The notes below the pieces were generated by a model, which was not told the origin of the DNA, ran no database searches, and was given only the letters and a program-made list of their open reading frames with translations. Below, piece after piece: positions 46,442 through 57,699 of a DNA stretch of 64,000 bases. Origin of the DNA: Nematopogon swammerdamellus (taxonomy: Eukaryota; Arthropoda; Insecta; Lepidoptera; Adelidae); the NCBI GenBank assembly GCA_946902875.1, contig OX336339.1, forward strand, positions 24,211,349 to 24,275,348, read 5' to 3'. Position 1 is the first letter of the stretch. Each line of letters starts with the position of its first letter. Made by a program: the position numbers and the translations under genes.

Positions 46442-46989
46442 AAATAAAGTGATTAACTTATATGCCTAATTACTAGAATATTGTACTGCATGTAGGTAAG
46501 TTCCGAACACTTAAATTTTAATGATATCAAAAGAAAAAGGGGACTGGACAAGGTCATTGCACTCCAAAGATTTAGACAGCACTGTTGCCAAATCTCACTG
46601 CCCATCAAGCTCTTATTACAATTTTCAATTTTTGTATGAAAAAAAAATTACGGAATTTTGATTGGAGTGATAAGAATTTGTTTCTTCTAATAATGAGTAC
46701 TTTCTATTCCTGAAGTTTCTCAAGCCTATCCTGAAACAACCTGTATATTGCAGTGGGATGGGCCGTCGTCCTCGCGGTTTTCGTGGGCAGTAAATAATTT
46801 GTATAGCTTGACCCTTCCGAACTCGCCCGAAATAAGATGAACGAGACGGGCGGGGGAGGATAATAGATTGTACGCTCGTATATCTATTGCTATGGCAGTG
46901 CTGATTATTCCGGGACCCGTTCGTTTTGCCAAGATTTTTTGGGATCTCTCATTTTATATTTTTATAAATTCAAGATTCAATTTTTTTTC

Positions 46990-47215
46990 TTTTTTAACCC
47001 CCGACGAAAAAATATGGCTGTTATAAGTTTAACGTGTGTGTGTATGATTGTATCTATCTGTGGCATCGTAGCTCCCAAAGGGATGCACCGATTTGGATGC
47101 GGTTTTTTTATTAGAAAGCTGGTTTAATCGGGATGGTTGTTAGCTATGTTTATAATCGAGTAATTAAGTAATAAAAAAAATCTTAAAAAGTGGACCGATT
47201 TGCATGCGGGTTTTT
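46990..47215 (+). repeat. Interspersed repeat family G
   Basis: TTTAACCCCCGACGAAAAAAT, GTTATAAGTTTAACGTGTG, GGCATCGTAGCTCCCAAAGG, GGTTTAATCGGGATGGTTG. Confidence 0.6.
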
Positions 47216-47261
47216 TTTAAAAGCTTGAAATAAAAGTTAAATTACAAATTTGAAAAACGTC

Positions 47262-47400
47262 CAAAATAATTTCCGTTTATTTACTTAAAAGAGTCGGGTG
47301 ACCGCTAAGTAAATAAAATATAAAAATTCAGAGCTGCTCGGGAATTTACTTAGCGGTCCACGGACTCGTTTAAGTAAGTCAACGGAAATTATTTTTTTAT
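47262..47400. mobile_element. Fold-back MITE (uninterrupted copy of 48-556)
   Basis: AATAATTTCCGTTTATTTAC, TTAAAAGAGTCGGGTGACCG then TTTACTTAGCGGTCCACGG, CTCGTTTAAGTAAGTC, CGGAAATTATT: arms about 50 bp. Confidence 0.7.
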
Positions 47401-47589
47401 TTTTTAAGGGTTGGGGGTTTTTTAAATTTTTATAATTAAATATATTAAAAGAAATCGAGTATTCGCCCCCTGCCCCTTATCTCCGAAACTACTGAGTCTA
47501 TAATTTGGAAAAAATGCGAAATATCCTCCTCTCTTTCTTATAGTTTACAGGATAACCTAAACGAGAGTCTTAAAGTTCTCACTGAAAAC

Positions 47590-47720
47590 GGAATGATACG
47601 GAACCCTGTCCATGCGAGTTCGACAGTTCGTTCTAAAGATACAGCAGTAGAACAGAATGACAGCCACACGGCGTAAGCTTAGTAATAGGATTCCGTATAA
47701 ATACGAAACCCTAAAAATGT
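47590..47720 (-). mobile_element. HINE element, deleted internally
   Basis: GATACGGAACCCTGTCC, GCGAGTTCGAC, AGATACAGC, GGCGTAAGCTTAGTAATAGG, CCGTATAAATACGAAACCC. Confidence 0.5.
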
Positions 47721-47767
47721 TTTTAAATAAGTTTATATTTTGTACAGTTTTTGAGATATGGGAGCTT

Positions 47768-47850
47768 TTTTTAGGGTTCCGTATCCGTCGTACGGGACTT
47801 ATTACTAAACCTACGCCGTCTGTCTGTCTGTCTGTCCGATTACGGTGGCA
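47768..47850 (+). mobile_element. HINE 5'-end fragment
   Basis: TTTTTAGGGTTCCGTATCCG, GTACGGGACTTATTACTAAACC, (GTCT)4. Confidence 0.6.
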
Positions 47851-48069
47851 CGTCTTGGAAGCATCAGAATATTGTGTTGTGTTGTGACAGAGGCCAGCGC
47901 AGGCGGGGGCCCACACAAAAACTCGTGATCCCGTTAATTAATCGAATCGCAAATTAGCTGAATTTTAATGAAGCAAACTTCGCCCGACACGACCGAAAAC
48001 TCTTCCTTCGCCTCCTTGTTGTTGTTATTTTCGCTTTAAAGCCTTCGCATAATCCAAAAATAAAAATAA

Positions 48070-48442
48070 TAACCGGCTAAGTGCGAGTCAAACTCGCACA
48101 CCGAGGGTTCCGTATCGCCATGGCATGTTCAGCGCCACTTGGCGTGTTTTATGAAATGCTTCATATTAGTTAAAATTCATAAAATGCTTCATACTCTTTT
48201 CGGTAGATGGTGACTAAACTGAAAAGTGTATGACACTTTTCAGTTTCTTGTATGGGGACCCCCGTGAATTTTTTACTTTTTCTTATTTGTTATTATATCG
48301 GCCACAATAACACATATTCTGTGAAAATTTCAACGGGCTACCTACCTATTACGGTTCAAGAGATACAGCCCTAGGACAGACGGGCAGACAGACGGCGTAG
48401 GCTTAGTAATAGGGTCCCGTAAGACGGATACGGAACCATAAA
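48070..48442 (-). mobile_element. HINE element, full length
   Basis: AACCGGCTAAGTGCGAGTC hairpin end, CCGAGGGTTCCGTATCGCC, a local hairpin ACTGAAAAGTGT/ACACTTTTCAGT at 48217-48243, short GACAGACGG run, GGATACGGAACC end. Confidence 0.72.
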
Positions 48443-48444
48443 AA

Positions 48445-49418
48445 AACACAAAAACACATTACCCTTCTTTTGGCTTCACCATAGTCGGGTGGAACTTCCA
48501 GTGCAACGGACTGTTGTAATGGACTGAAATCTCAAGTCTATGATAATATAGTCAATCGTACCCAGGTTAGATAAAAATATTTATATATCTAAATAATCAA
48601 ACGCGAAGTTTTGCCTATGAAGAAGTAGCTACCTTTCCTGTTTTCCGAGAACACCGACTTTCCCAATTTCCATATTTTACCAAATAAATGATCAGATCGG
48701 AAATTGAACACGAAAGTCCGCGCTCCGAAAGCAATATCGGCTCGTGACACGACACACTGTCACTAGGCGACTCGTTGTAAGCCCGGCGAAGCCTCAAAAC
48801 GTAGTTGCAAGCGCACGCGTCAACATTGTTACCTGTGGGATGAGATCCGAAACGTAGGTATCTACGGACTTAACGACATAGGCGGCGGGGGCGACCGCCC
48901 CTCGCCTCTCGAGGTGCGCTGCTAGCCAATTTACAACATACGAGAATACGCACACCAAATTCAACTTTATATTGTAAAAAGCAAGATTCAAATTCAAGAC
49001 GACTTTTCATTCGTGAGAGATATTCGAATGTGCACCGCACGGCTATGCCCGAAAGTTAAATTTGCATTGCTTTTCATTAAGTACATTGTCGCGACGGGAT
49101 GAATCTGAACGGGAGATAGGAGGCTCATCACAATAAATAGTTGTTACCTACGAACTGGGTCGCTTATCTTTGATTTGATAAGCTCTTGAAATTACTCTCC
49201 GGAGTTCTGTTGCCGCCGCTCGCCGGTTGAAACGGGTCGGCTGAATCTATTAATTCAATGACGCCGAGAGAAGGGGGGGATGTTCTAAATAATAGCTCAG
49301 CTTCGAAATACCTAACTGTAGATATACGTCAAACTTGGCGTTTAAATCATCCGGCTCCAACTTTCTGTGATATACTACTATCGTGTTTAGTCTGTTAAGG
49401 GTGCGTATGATGTTACTA
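48445..49418. other. No gene seen
   Basis: Contains a GC-richer patch at 48880-48915 (GGCGGCGGGGGCGACC). No exon or repeat identity established. Confidence 0.3.
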
Positions 49419-49419
49419 G

Positions 49420-49705
49420 ATATTACCCGCGGCTTCGCTCGCGGTAGACTCCGTTTAGCAAATCAGATTTAAACGCAAATATGATAATAAAAAACTATCG
49501 CTTATCTTACATTCTCTCTCTTTCTTTGTCCCGTCCTTACTATATTTTCTTTGATACTGCTCAGCCCTAAGGCTATTTAGCGTGATGATGCTATAAAGCT
49601 TATAGTGAGCCTCAAGAACTACTCTTTACATAGGTGCAAACCGCATTAAAATCTGTTTAGTTGTTTAGAGTTTACCTCAAACATACATACACAGAAACGA
49701 TAAGA
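49420..49705 (+). mobile_element. Family E short element, diverged
   Basis: ACCCGCGGCTTCGCTCGCGG start, ATCAGATTTAAACGCAAATATG, CTCAGCCCTAAGGCTATTTAG, ending AACATACATACACAGAAACG. 58968-59040 shares the AGCAAATCCGATTTAAATGC stretch. Confidence 0.5.
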
Positions 49706-50105
49706 AGTAGAGATAGAGGTTATTGTTACAAGTGGACACATTGTTTCATTCAAAACACCGAAAAAAAGCAAAGTTTAGACTTACAATGAAATAATTATAG
49801 AGTACTGCACAGATTACTTAATAGTTACTTCGTAACAGATAAATCACTCCATAGAAAAAGTTCCATACTTCCATACATTTAATAGCCTACTGTTTCACTT
49901 CGCCAATCGCTGCGTGCGAAAATGCACCTAAACGATCGAGTGTGAAGTGATTATTGCTTTGCAGTGCAGCTGCGCACAGTGGCGTGGGCGAGCGTGTAGG
50001 TATGCTTCGCGCGGCTGACGAATTTTTACTGAATTAGACCGCCGGCGGCCCGCCAGGCGGTAGGTAGTTAGCGCGCGCAAATACATAGAGTGCGTGAGGC
50101 CTGGT

Positions 50106-50245
50106 ACTAGCTTTTGCCCGCGGCTTCGCTCGCATTAGCCTATGCCCATTCTGAAGGTCCATTCTAAATATTTCGGATGAGTATTTTCGGAGATTACCTC
50201 CTACATCCAAACTTACAAACTTTACCACTGTATAATATTAGTGTA
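50106..50245 (+). mobile_element. Family E short element, compact copy
   Basis: ACTAGCTTTTGCCCGCGGCTTCGCTCGC start and TTACAAACTTTACC, TATAATATTAGTGTAGGG end: both termini present in about 140 bp. Confidence 0.65.
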
Positions 50246-50516
50246 GGGTAGAGTAACTATTATCGATCCCTTTCGTTCTCTCACCAATTCAGTATCGCTC
50301 TTTCGCGCCTTTTTCTAGCGCCGTACGCCACCTTAAGGATTCACCAGATGATTGCGCGTTAGAAACTTGCCAACTTTTGTTTTATGACTTTTCATGTTGG
50401 CTTATTTTCTCCATAATTCTCTAGCTACTTCTGAACCAACGCTAGGCGCCATATCGTCTAACTTTTCTTATAAACTAATCGTGAGGGTGGGATATCGTTG
50501 TCAAGAATGAAAAAAA

Positions 50517-50900
50517 ATACCGGCCAAGTGCGAGTCGAACTCGCGCACCGAGGGTTCCGTATCGCCATGTCATGGTCAGCGCCACTCACGCCATCTATTG
50601 CGTGTTTATGAAATGCTTCATATTAGTTAAAATTAATGATTAGTTAAAATACTTCATAGTTTTTTCGGTAGATGGCGCACATTTACTTTTTAGTTTCTTC
50701 TATGGGAACCCCCGTGTATTTTTTACTTTTCCTATTTTTATTATTTGTTATATCGACCATAATATAAAAACACATATTCTGTGAAAATTTCAACGGGCTA
50801 CCTATTACGGTTCAAGAGATACAGCCCTAGGACAAACAGACAGACAGACGGCGTAGGCTTAGTAATAGGGTCCCGTTCGACGGATACGGAACCCTAAAAA
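50517..50900 (-). mobile_element. HINE element, full length
   Basis: ACCGGCCAAGTGCGAGTCG with hairpin, GAGGGTTCCGTATCGCC, the body, GACAGACAGACGG, GGGTCCCGTTCGACGGATACGG end. Confidence 0.75.
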
Positions 50901-50932
50901 TGATGTAGTTGGGACTTGTAACAGGATTCGAA

Positions 50933-51035
50933 TAGACAAGGAAGTTCCTTGTCTATAGAATAGAAAGGAACCCAACTACGACATAATAGAAATGTCGTAG
51001 TTGGGTTCCTTGAAGGAACTACGACATTTCTATTT
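50933..51035. repeat. Cluster of perfect short palindromes
   Basis: TAGACAAGGAAGTTCCTTGTCTA at 50933-50955; then AAGGAACCCAACTACGACAT (50965-50984) paired with its exact inverse at 50992-51011; then a third inverse-like copy GAAGGAACTACGACATTTC at 51012-51030. Confidence 0.8.
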
Positions 51036-51222
51036 TTAGGTAGATAATAATTAAATTCTATTTCACATAAAATATCCTAAGAAAAACATATCTTAAATGT
51101 TTTACTTCCTACAGGCAATACATTTTCTTTTTCTTATAATGGTTGTTTTCGTAGCGCTCTGAATTTGAAAGGCAGCCGTTATTTATTATCACGTGTGGGG
51201 GGAATGTAACAGGTGGCTGTCG

Positions 51223-51520
51223 TATAAAAGAGGCGATTGTGCAAATTCAGGCGACACTAAGGCCTCACAGTACACAGCTGAGCCGACACACTCGTATCAA
51301 AGACGGCGATTCTGTTGTAATTCTCCCATTTCTGAAAGCACGAACTTTGAAGCTGCTAGCGCGTATACAGTATAATTTTGTGTTCAGTGTAATCATTATG
51401 TGATTTCGTGAAATCCCAATTTGCTTAGAGAAACCTTTTAACAGTTCTAGGAAAACAATATCGAGGAAACCGTGTTATTAACGAACGGGGAATGGAATAC
51501 TTGTGAAAATACTTAAGTAA
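51223..51520 (+). promoter_or_regulatory. Candidate core promoter and leader
   Basis: TATAAAAG at 51223-51230 with plausible start sites 25-35 bp downstream, and a GTAAGG donor-like site at 51516. No coding exon follows in the next kilobases, so a gene is not established. Confidence 0.25.
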
Positions 51521-51558
51521 GGTGTTTAACACTGAACTTTGAGTGAAAACACGCCATG

Positions 51559-51605
51559 AGTAGAAATATTGAATTTGGAATGATTCCAAATTTAATATTT
51601 CTGCT
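51559..51605. repeat. Hairpin, 23-bp arms, 1-bp loop
   Basis: AGTAGAAATATTGAATTTGG pairs with CCAAATTTAATATTTCTGCT; two mismatches. Confidence 0.75.
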
Positions 51606-51627
51606 CCTCAGTAAATACGTAACAAAA

Positions 51628-52008
51628 ACAAGTGCGAGTCGAACTCGCGCACCGAGGGTTCCTTATCGCCATGTCGTCATGGTTAGCGCCACTCACGCCA
51701 TCTATGGCGTGTTATAAAATGCTTCATATTAGTTTTAAATGTTATGATTAGTTAAAATGCTTCACACTCTATTCGGTAGATGGCGCGCGCGCATGCACTT
51801 TTTGGTTTCTTCTATGGGAACCCCCGTGAATTTTTTACGTTTTCTTATTATTATTATTTGTTGTTATATCATAATAACATATTTTCTGTAAAATATTCAA
51901 CTGACTACCTATTACAGTTCAAGAGATAATGCCCTCGGACAGACAGACAGACAGACAGACGGCGTAGGCTTAGTAATAGGGTCCCGTACCGGATAGGGAA
52001 CCCTAAAA
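51628..52008 (-). mobile_element. HINE element, full length
   Basis: ACAAGTGCGAGTCGAACTCG hairpin end, GAGGGTTCCTTATCGCC, GACA run 51938-51960, GGGTCCCGTACCGGATAGG, ending ACCCTAAAAAT. Confidence 0.72.
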
Positions 52009-52009
52009 A

Positions 52010-52644
52010 TCAATTCGATTTTGCGTTTCGGTCGCAACCTAACCTGTTTATTGATGAAAAATTTTTAGGTATAAAAATAGATGGTCTAAAATTACACTCT
52101 GTTTCACGGTCACAAAAATTGTTAAAATGATTATTATACGCGTCTCCTCAGGATGCGAGTGGTATTTTAGACGGCAACCCCTACAAAATCCAATACTTTG
52201 CTACTCCAAAAGCCTACGCTCCAACTCTATAACCAACCCTCCTACGCTTGAACGAAAGGCGCCAAATTCGAAAATGTTACATCATTTTTAAAATTAGAAA
52301 CAATTATTAAAAAAATCCTGAAAAGTATAGGCAAAAAAATTATTCACGAATATTCTCATAATATCCTAAACTTCAGCACTGACTGGTATATATGATACAA
52401 GTCTAATAATACCCCAAGTCTCTATTTCTCAGAATTTCTCTTTATCTCCAAAAATTATGTTCTTCGCGCGCTGTCTTCCCTTTTGTCCAGGCCATATCGC
52501 GACTATCCGCGAGAGTGTTTCCCTTCGCCGATGTTTTCAGTTTCTGACCTACCCGCAAGGCTTGCGAGCTGATGGATTGTGGTTATGCGAAAGGCGAGAA
52601 ATATGATTGTGCTGAGTAGCACCGTTACAAAATTATTAAATACT
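52010..52644. other. No gene seen
   Basis: Unremarkable AT-rich sequence with no supported exon or known repeat. Confidence 0.3.
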
Positions 52645-53737
52645 AGCTTTTGCCCGCGGCTTCGCTCGCGTGAAATTCGTATTTCAAAGGAAGAACTAAG
52701 GGCGAGCTGGTTTCAGGCTAGTAACTAAGGGCGAGCTGGGTTCAGGTAAAGGAAAACCGTCTCGAAGAAAGTGAGTAACTTTTTGAGGCCGAAGGCGGAG
52801 TTGCGTTCAGGAAGACGATAAACCTTCTCAAAGATGGGCGAGGCCGAAGGCCGAGCTGCGTTCAGGAAGAGGATAACCTTTTCAAAGAAAGTAAGTAACA
52901 GAGGGCGAGGCCGAAGGCCGAGCTACGTTCAGGAAGAGGATAACCTTTTCAAAGAAAGTAAGTAACAGAGGGCGAGGCCGAAGGCCGAGCTGCGTTCGGG
53001 AAGACGATAAACCTTCTCGAAGACAGTAAGTAACTGTGGGCGAGGCCGAAGGCCGAGCTGCGGTCAGGATGAGGGTAACCTTTTCGAAGAAAATAAGTAA
53101 CAGAGGGCGAGGCCGAAGGCCGAGCTGCGTTCAGGAATACCATAAAACTTCTCGAAGAAAGAGAGTAACAAAGGGCGAGGCCGAAGGCCGAGCTGCGTTC
53201 AGGGAGGCCATAAACCTTCTCGAAGAAAGTAAGTAACAGAAGGCGAGGCCGAAGGCCGAGCTGCGTTCAGGAAGACGATAAACCTTTTCGAAGACAGTAA
53301 GTAACTATGGGCGAGGCCGAAGGCCGAGCTGCGTTCAGGAAGGCCATAAACCTTCTCGAAGAAAGTAAGTAACAGAAGGCGAGGCCGAAGGCCGAGCTGC
53401 GTTCAGGAAGACGATAAACCTTTTCGAAGACAGTAAGTAACTATGGGCGAGGCCGAAGGCCGAGCTGCGTTCAGCAAGAGGATAAACCAGCTTTAAGAAA
53501 GTAAGTAACAAAGGGCGAGGCCGAAGGCCGAGCTGCGTTCAGGAAGAGGGTAACCTTTTCGAAGAATGTAAGTAACAGAGAGTTACTTGCTTTCTTCGAG
53601 AAGATTTATAGTCTTCCCGAACGCAGCTCGGCCTTCGGCCTCGCCATTAGTTAAAGAAAGTAACTTTGAGTAGGTTTATCGTCTTCCTGAACGCAACTCA
53701 CTTACAAACTTTCGCGTTTATAATATTAGTAGGATGT
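52645..53737 (+). mobile_element. Family E element enlarged by an internal satellite
   Basis: Starts ACTAGCTTTTGCCCGCGG, CTTCGCTCGCGTGAAATTCG and ends ACTTACAAACTTTCGCG, TATAATATTAGTAGG: the same ends as the 140-bp copy at 50106. The interior is the 68-bp array, plus one inverted unit at 53580-53660. Confidence 0.75.
52690..53580. repeat. 68-bp satellite, ~13 copies
   Basis: Units contain GCGAGGCCGAAGGCCGAGC, TGCGTTCAGGAAGACGAT, AAACCTTCTCGAAGAAAG and TAAGTAACAGAGG. Copies at 53107, 53175, 53243 and 53311 are spaced exactly 68 bp. GGCCGAAGGCC is a short palindrome. An inverted unit follows at 53580-53660. Confidence 0.92.
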
Positions 53738-53739
53738 AT

Positions 53740-54250
<511 letters not shown>

Positions 54251-54399
54251 TAAACCATTATGAATCGAATTAAATAAAAAACTCTGCTCGAGACAATGCA
54301 TACACACACCGCGCTCCGCCAGACCGCATCCCGCGCCGCGCCCGCGCCTCCGCCGCCGCCGCAAGCCTCCGCCATCTAGCCGCTACCAACCGCCCCCGC

Positions 54400-54720
54400 C
54401 GCGCGGCGCCGACTTTATTTCGATTCGATTTGTATGGGAGCCACATCTTAGCGTAACCGGAACTGAATTTTATGTAGCCTATCCTGTGTCCCGTATAGTT
54501 AAATGTGCTTGTACAAAGTTTCATCGAATTCGGATGATCGGTTTAAGAGTTATGGCGGAACATACATACATACATACATACATACAGAAAAGATTTCTAA
54601 AAATCGTCAATTTAGCTTTAGTATCATACATAGAGACTACAAACTCAATATTTCCTAAAACAAAGTAACTTACTCCATGACCACCCCTTACAGATTTATT
54701 ATTAGTATTGATTGATGATG
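54400..54720 (+). mobile_element. Short interspersed element family F
   Basis: GTATGGGAGCCACATCTTAG, GTAACCGGAACTGAATTT, GTTTAAGAGTTATGGCGGAAC, (ATAC)6, TAGTATCATACATAGAGAC, ACAGATTTATTATTAGTATTG. Inverse of 34268-34582. Confidence 0.6.
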
Positions 54721-54825
54721 ATTAGTATTGATAAATCCGTAGTTTGCAATGTCTTCTACAACTTACATTTTATCATCATCAGTAGCTTATATTCAAAACT
54801 TTTCAGAGAGCAAGCTCATCGCCTA

Positions 54826-55125
54826 CCCGCTAGACCGTTGGAGGCTGACCGTGGTTCGGATTTCACGTAAAACTGTAGGTCCCTTCCCTTCTTACCTTAC
54901 TAGGTGGTAGGGTTTATTCCGCCCGTGTTGCTACCACCGCACTGAATTAAACGTCGGTCGAAACGGCTACCTATGTAAATAGTTGTGTTTTCCGTTCAGT
55001 TCAGTGTAGCCGACATGATATGAAGGGAAGCAATGACATGGCGCCTAGTTCACCCGATGTTATGGGCTGACATCACGGATGTTGTAGGTGATGTAGTCAA
55101 CCGTGTCAGTTTCCATAAAAAAAAC
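54826..55125 (+). mobile_element. Composite SINE family B, 5'-truncated
   Basis: CTAGACCGTTGGAGGCTGACC, GTAGGTCCCTTCCC, ACTAGGTGGTAGGG, GTAGCCGACATGATATG, GTTGTAGGTGATGTAG, GTTTCCAT plus A7. Confidence 0.72.
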
Positions 55126-55206
55126 ACACCTGCAATAGTTTGATCCCGGGACTCATAAATCCCCTAAGCGCTCCATCCCGAATGCTCGACACGCGAGAGT
55201 GAAACA

Positions 55207-55588
55207 AAAAACCGTCCAAGTGCGAGTCGAACTCGCGCACCGAGGGTTCCGTATCGCCATGTCATGGTTAGCGCCACTCAAGCCATTATGTATTAGTTAA
55301 AATCCTTCATTCTCTTTTCGGTAGATTGCGCGCATACAATTTTTAGTTTCTTCTATGGGGACCGCGTGATTTTTTTACTTTTTCTTATTTTTATTATTTG
55401 TTATTATATCGGCCATAATAACACAATGTGTTATTATGAATATGTCATATTCTGTGAAAATTTCAATGGGCTACCTATTACGGTTCAAGAGATACAGCCC
55501 TCGGACAGACGGACATACAGACAGACAGACAGACGGCGTAGGCTTAGTAATAGGGTCCCTTACGACGGATACGGAACCCTAAAAATCG
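55207..55588 (-). mobile_element. HINE element, full length
   Basis: AACCGTCCAAGTGCGAGTCG hairpin end, GAGGGTTCCGTATCGCC, GACA run 55505-55537, GGGTCCCTTACGACGGATACGG, ACCCTAAAAAT. Confidence 0.73.
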
Positions 55589-55654
55589 ATTGAGCGCCGG
55601 ACACATATCTCACGCTCGGTTAGCATTGCTGTCCTAAGCAAACATTAGGAGGGC

Positions 55655-55915
55655 CTTCGATTCGTATGTCACGACTTACGAAATCGGGCCCAGCAGATGT
55701 CCGTCGCTGTTTGCCGCCCTACTTGCGAGCTTCGCCCACGGGCGAGGGGCGGGCGGCGGAGGGGCGCAGGGGCGCCGCCAGGCCGGAGGGGCGCGCCCAA
55801 CAGTGCGTCGCCGAGCGTCGCCCCTCGTGGACGCAGGCTCCAATCGCTCGAGCCGAACCCTCGCGAGAGAGAGACGCGACATAGCAGCCGCCGCGTGTGC
55901 GAGCCGATCGACCGA
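55655..55915. other. CpG-rich island-like segment
   Basis: Strikingly GC- and CpG-rich (GCGAGGGGCGGGCGGCGG, GGGGCGCCGCCAGGCC) in an AT-rich setting. Open frames in several phases reflect composition. No domain. Could be the first exon/promoter of an unseen gene. Confidence 0.4.
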
Positions 55916-56540
55916 TCTCTGATATTTCAACAGGTCGCACTCTTGCAACTTTTTGTACGTAAATTTGGCGCTCGGTGGTAATGTACCATCATAACTCGCA
56001 TCCCGCGCCTGGCTTCGTGCTGTATGTGATCGTGCGTGATTTTTGGGTTTTCGTTTTGCTTACCGTTCCGGTCGGAGCCGAAAAGTAAGTGTGCAGGCCC
56101 ATCGGCGAAGTTATATATACGCAGGTCACGCAACAAGTAAAGAGCCTATACGCTGTGTTGTGCAAATATTTCACTTGTTGGATTTAATTTGGCCTTCCAC
56201 CGTGTAATACCCGACGAAGAAAAACATGGTGGAGAAATCCGAGCTTATTTACACTAGAGTGTTCTTGTGAATGCTCCGAACCCGTTTGGACTGTGGAGGT
56301 GGAAAACGTACAACAAAGGAGGACCAAACCCAGCAGTGACTGTGCCTGTGCTTGTGCATGCATGCATGTGTCCTGCGTGTGTGTGCGTGTGTGTACGTGT
56401 GGTTCGAGTGCATTTGTAGTGGTAGCACAGAATAGAAAAGAGTACTGTGGTAGGCACTATCGAACTGCGCCGCGGTTGCTTGCGTTTTCGTTAAATTTTC
56501 CTCTTCCGTCGTACCTAACTGTTTACAATTTACCGGCGTT
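55916..56540. other. No gene seen
   Basis: AAAAGTAAGTGTG near 56081 is a donor-like word; GT-rich run at 56340-56400. A 21-bp stretch at 56424-56444 (GCACAGAATAGAAAAGAGTA) is shared with 35639-35661. Confidence 0.3.
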
Positions 56541-56542
56541 TT

Positions 56543-56852
56543 TTTAGGGTTCCGTATGCGTTTTACAAGACCCTATTACTAAGCCTACGCCGTCTGTATG
56601 TCTGTCTGTCTGTCTATCTATCCGTCTGTCTGTCCGAGTGCTGTATCATGGCATGTATTATGGCATATTATGGAATATATAATAACAAATAATAAAAATA
56701 ATAAAAAGTAAAAAATTCACGGGGCTCCCCATACAAGAAACTAAAAAGTGTATGCGCACGCCATCTACCGAAAACAGTATGAAGCATTTTAGCCTAATCC
56801 ATAGATGGCGTGGGTGGCGCTGACCATGACATGGCGATACGGAACCCTCCTG
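56543..56852 (+). mobile_element. HINE element, 3'-truncated
   Basis: TTTTTTAGGGTTCCGTATGCG, GACCCTATTACTAAGCC, GTCT run, the body, GACATGGCGATACGGAACCCTCC; the hairpin is absent. Confidence 0.65.
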
Positions 56853-56921
56853 GAACGCACCTGAACGCAGTCAGAGGAAACAGAGCACATGCCTCGACTA
56901 GCCGAAACCACTTTTTTTTTT

Positions 56922-57300
56922 AATGGAAACTGAGACGGTTGGCTACATCACCTACAACATCCGCGATGTCAGCCCATAACACCGGGTGAACTAGGTGCCA
57001 TGTCAGTGCTTCCCTTCGATCGTGCCGGCTACACTGAACTGGACGGAAAACACAACCTATTTACATAGCCGTTTCGACCGACGTTTCATTCAGTGCGGTG
57101 GTAGCAACCCGGGCATGTTGAAACCCTACCACCGAGTAAGGCAGAAAGGGAAGGGACCTACAGTTTTACGTGGAATCCGAACCACGGTCAGCCTCCCAAC
57201 TGTCGAGCGGTCACCCATCCAAATACTGATCGCGCCCAGCGTTGCTTAACAATCAATAGCAAGAGTCAACTGTCTGCACCACTGGGCTATCGAGGCTGAC
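56922..57300 (-). mobile_element. Composite SINE family B, full length
   Basis: On the minus strand: tRNA-like GCCTCGATAGCCCAGTGG, 5S-like block (inverse of GCGTTGCTTAAC and CGGTCACCCATCCAAATAC), body and tail ending at TTCCATT plus A7. Confidence 0.8.
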
Positions 57301-57302
57301 AA

Positions 57303-57370
57303 AATGGTGCCATGTCGGAGACTTCCCTTCTCTAAATTGCTGGCTATACTCCACTAGAGAGCCCAGCCGA
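57303..57370 (-). mobile_element. SINE family D fragment
   Basis: GGTGCCATGTCGGAGACTTCCC, AATTGCTGGCTATACTCC. Confidence 0.45.
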
Positions 57371-57421
57371 GGCTGCTAATATGGGATTAAGTAATCTGTG
57401 ATATGGGGCCGCTATTGTACA

Positions 57422-57600
57422 CTAGCTTTTACCTGCGGCTTCGCTTCGCGTGACTTTTTGCTCACAACTCAGGCCGCCAATGACGTAGCGTTCAGTTTTT
57501 TGCCTAAAAAGATTTTTGAGAGGGGACAGAATGTAACAGTGAAAACCGTATGTAAATCGATAAAGTGGTTCTCGAGTTATAAGGATATTCATATATTGGC
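57422..57600 (+). mobile_element. Family E short element, 3'-truncated
   Basis: ACTAGCTTTTACCTGCGGCTTCGC start, GTAACAGTGAAAACCG, AATCGATAAAGTGGTTCTCG, then replaced by a LINE tail. Confidence 0.5.
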
Positions 57601-57607
57601 AATTTTC

Positions 57608-57690
57608 AGGCCGGCATGGCATTCGCCATGCGACCGAATGTCCATGGGCGTCGTAAGACAACTTATGGGTGACATGTCGACATGTCGAAC
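57608..57690 (+). pseudogene. Jockey-type LINE terminal fragment
   Basis: GGCCGGCATGGCATTCGCC, GCGACCGAATGTCCATGGGCG and CTTATGGGTGAC match the LINE end at 27760-27840. Confidence 0.55.
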
Positions 57691-57699
57691 TTACTATAA

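Larger units (their letters stand above)
45672..46745. mobile_element. DNA element with ~40-bp imperfect inverted ends, holding nested repeats
   Basis: CAGGGTGTTTCAGGATAGG, TTCTTAACTTCAGG at the left; the inverse CCTGAAGTTTCTCAAGCC, TATCCTGAAACAACCTG at the right. Family G (45773-45960) and family A (46112-46441) lie inside. Non-coding. Confidence 0.55.

Noticed and set aside
55666..55981. Arg/Ala/Pro-rich frames of 72-94 codons
   Set aside because: Overlapping frames on both strands in a GC-rich island; no domain or codon signal to prefer any of them.
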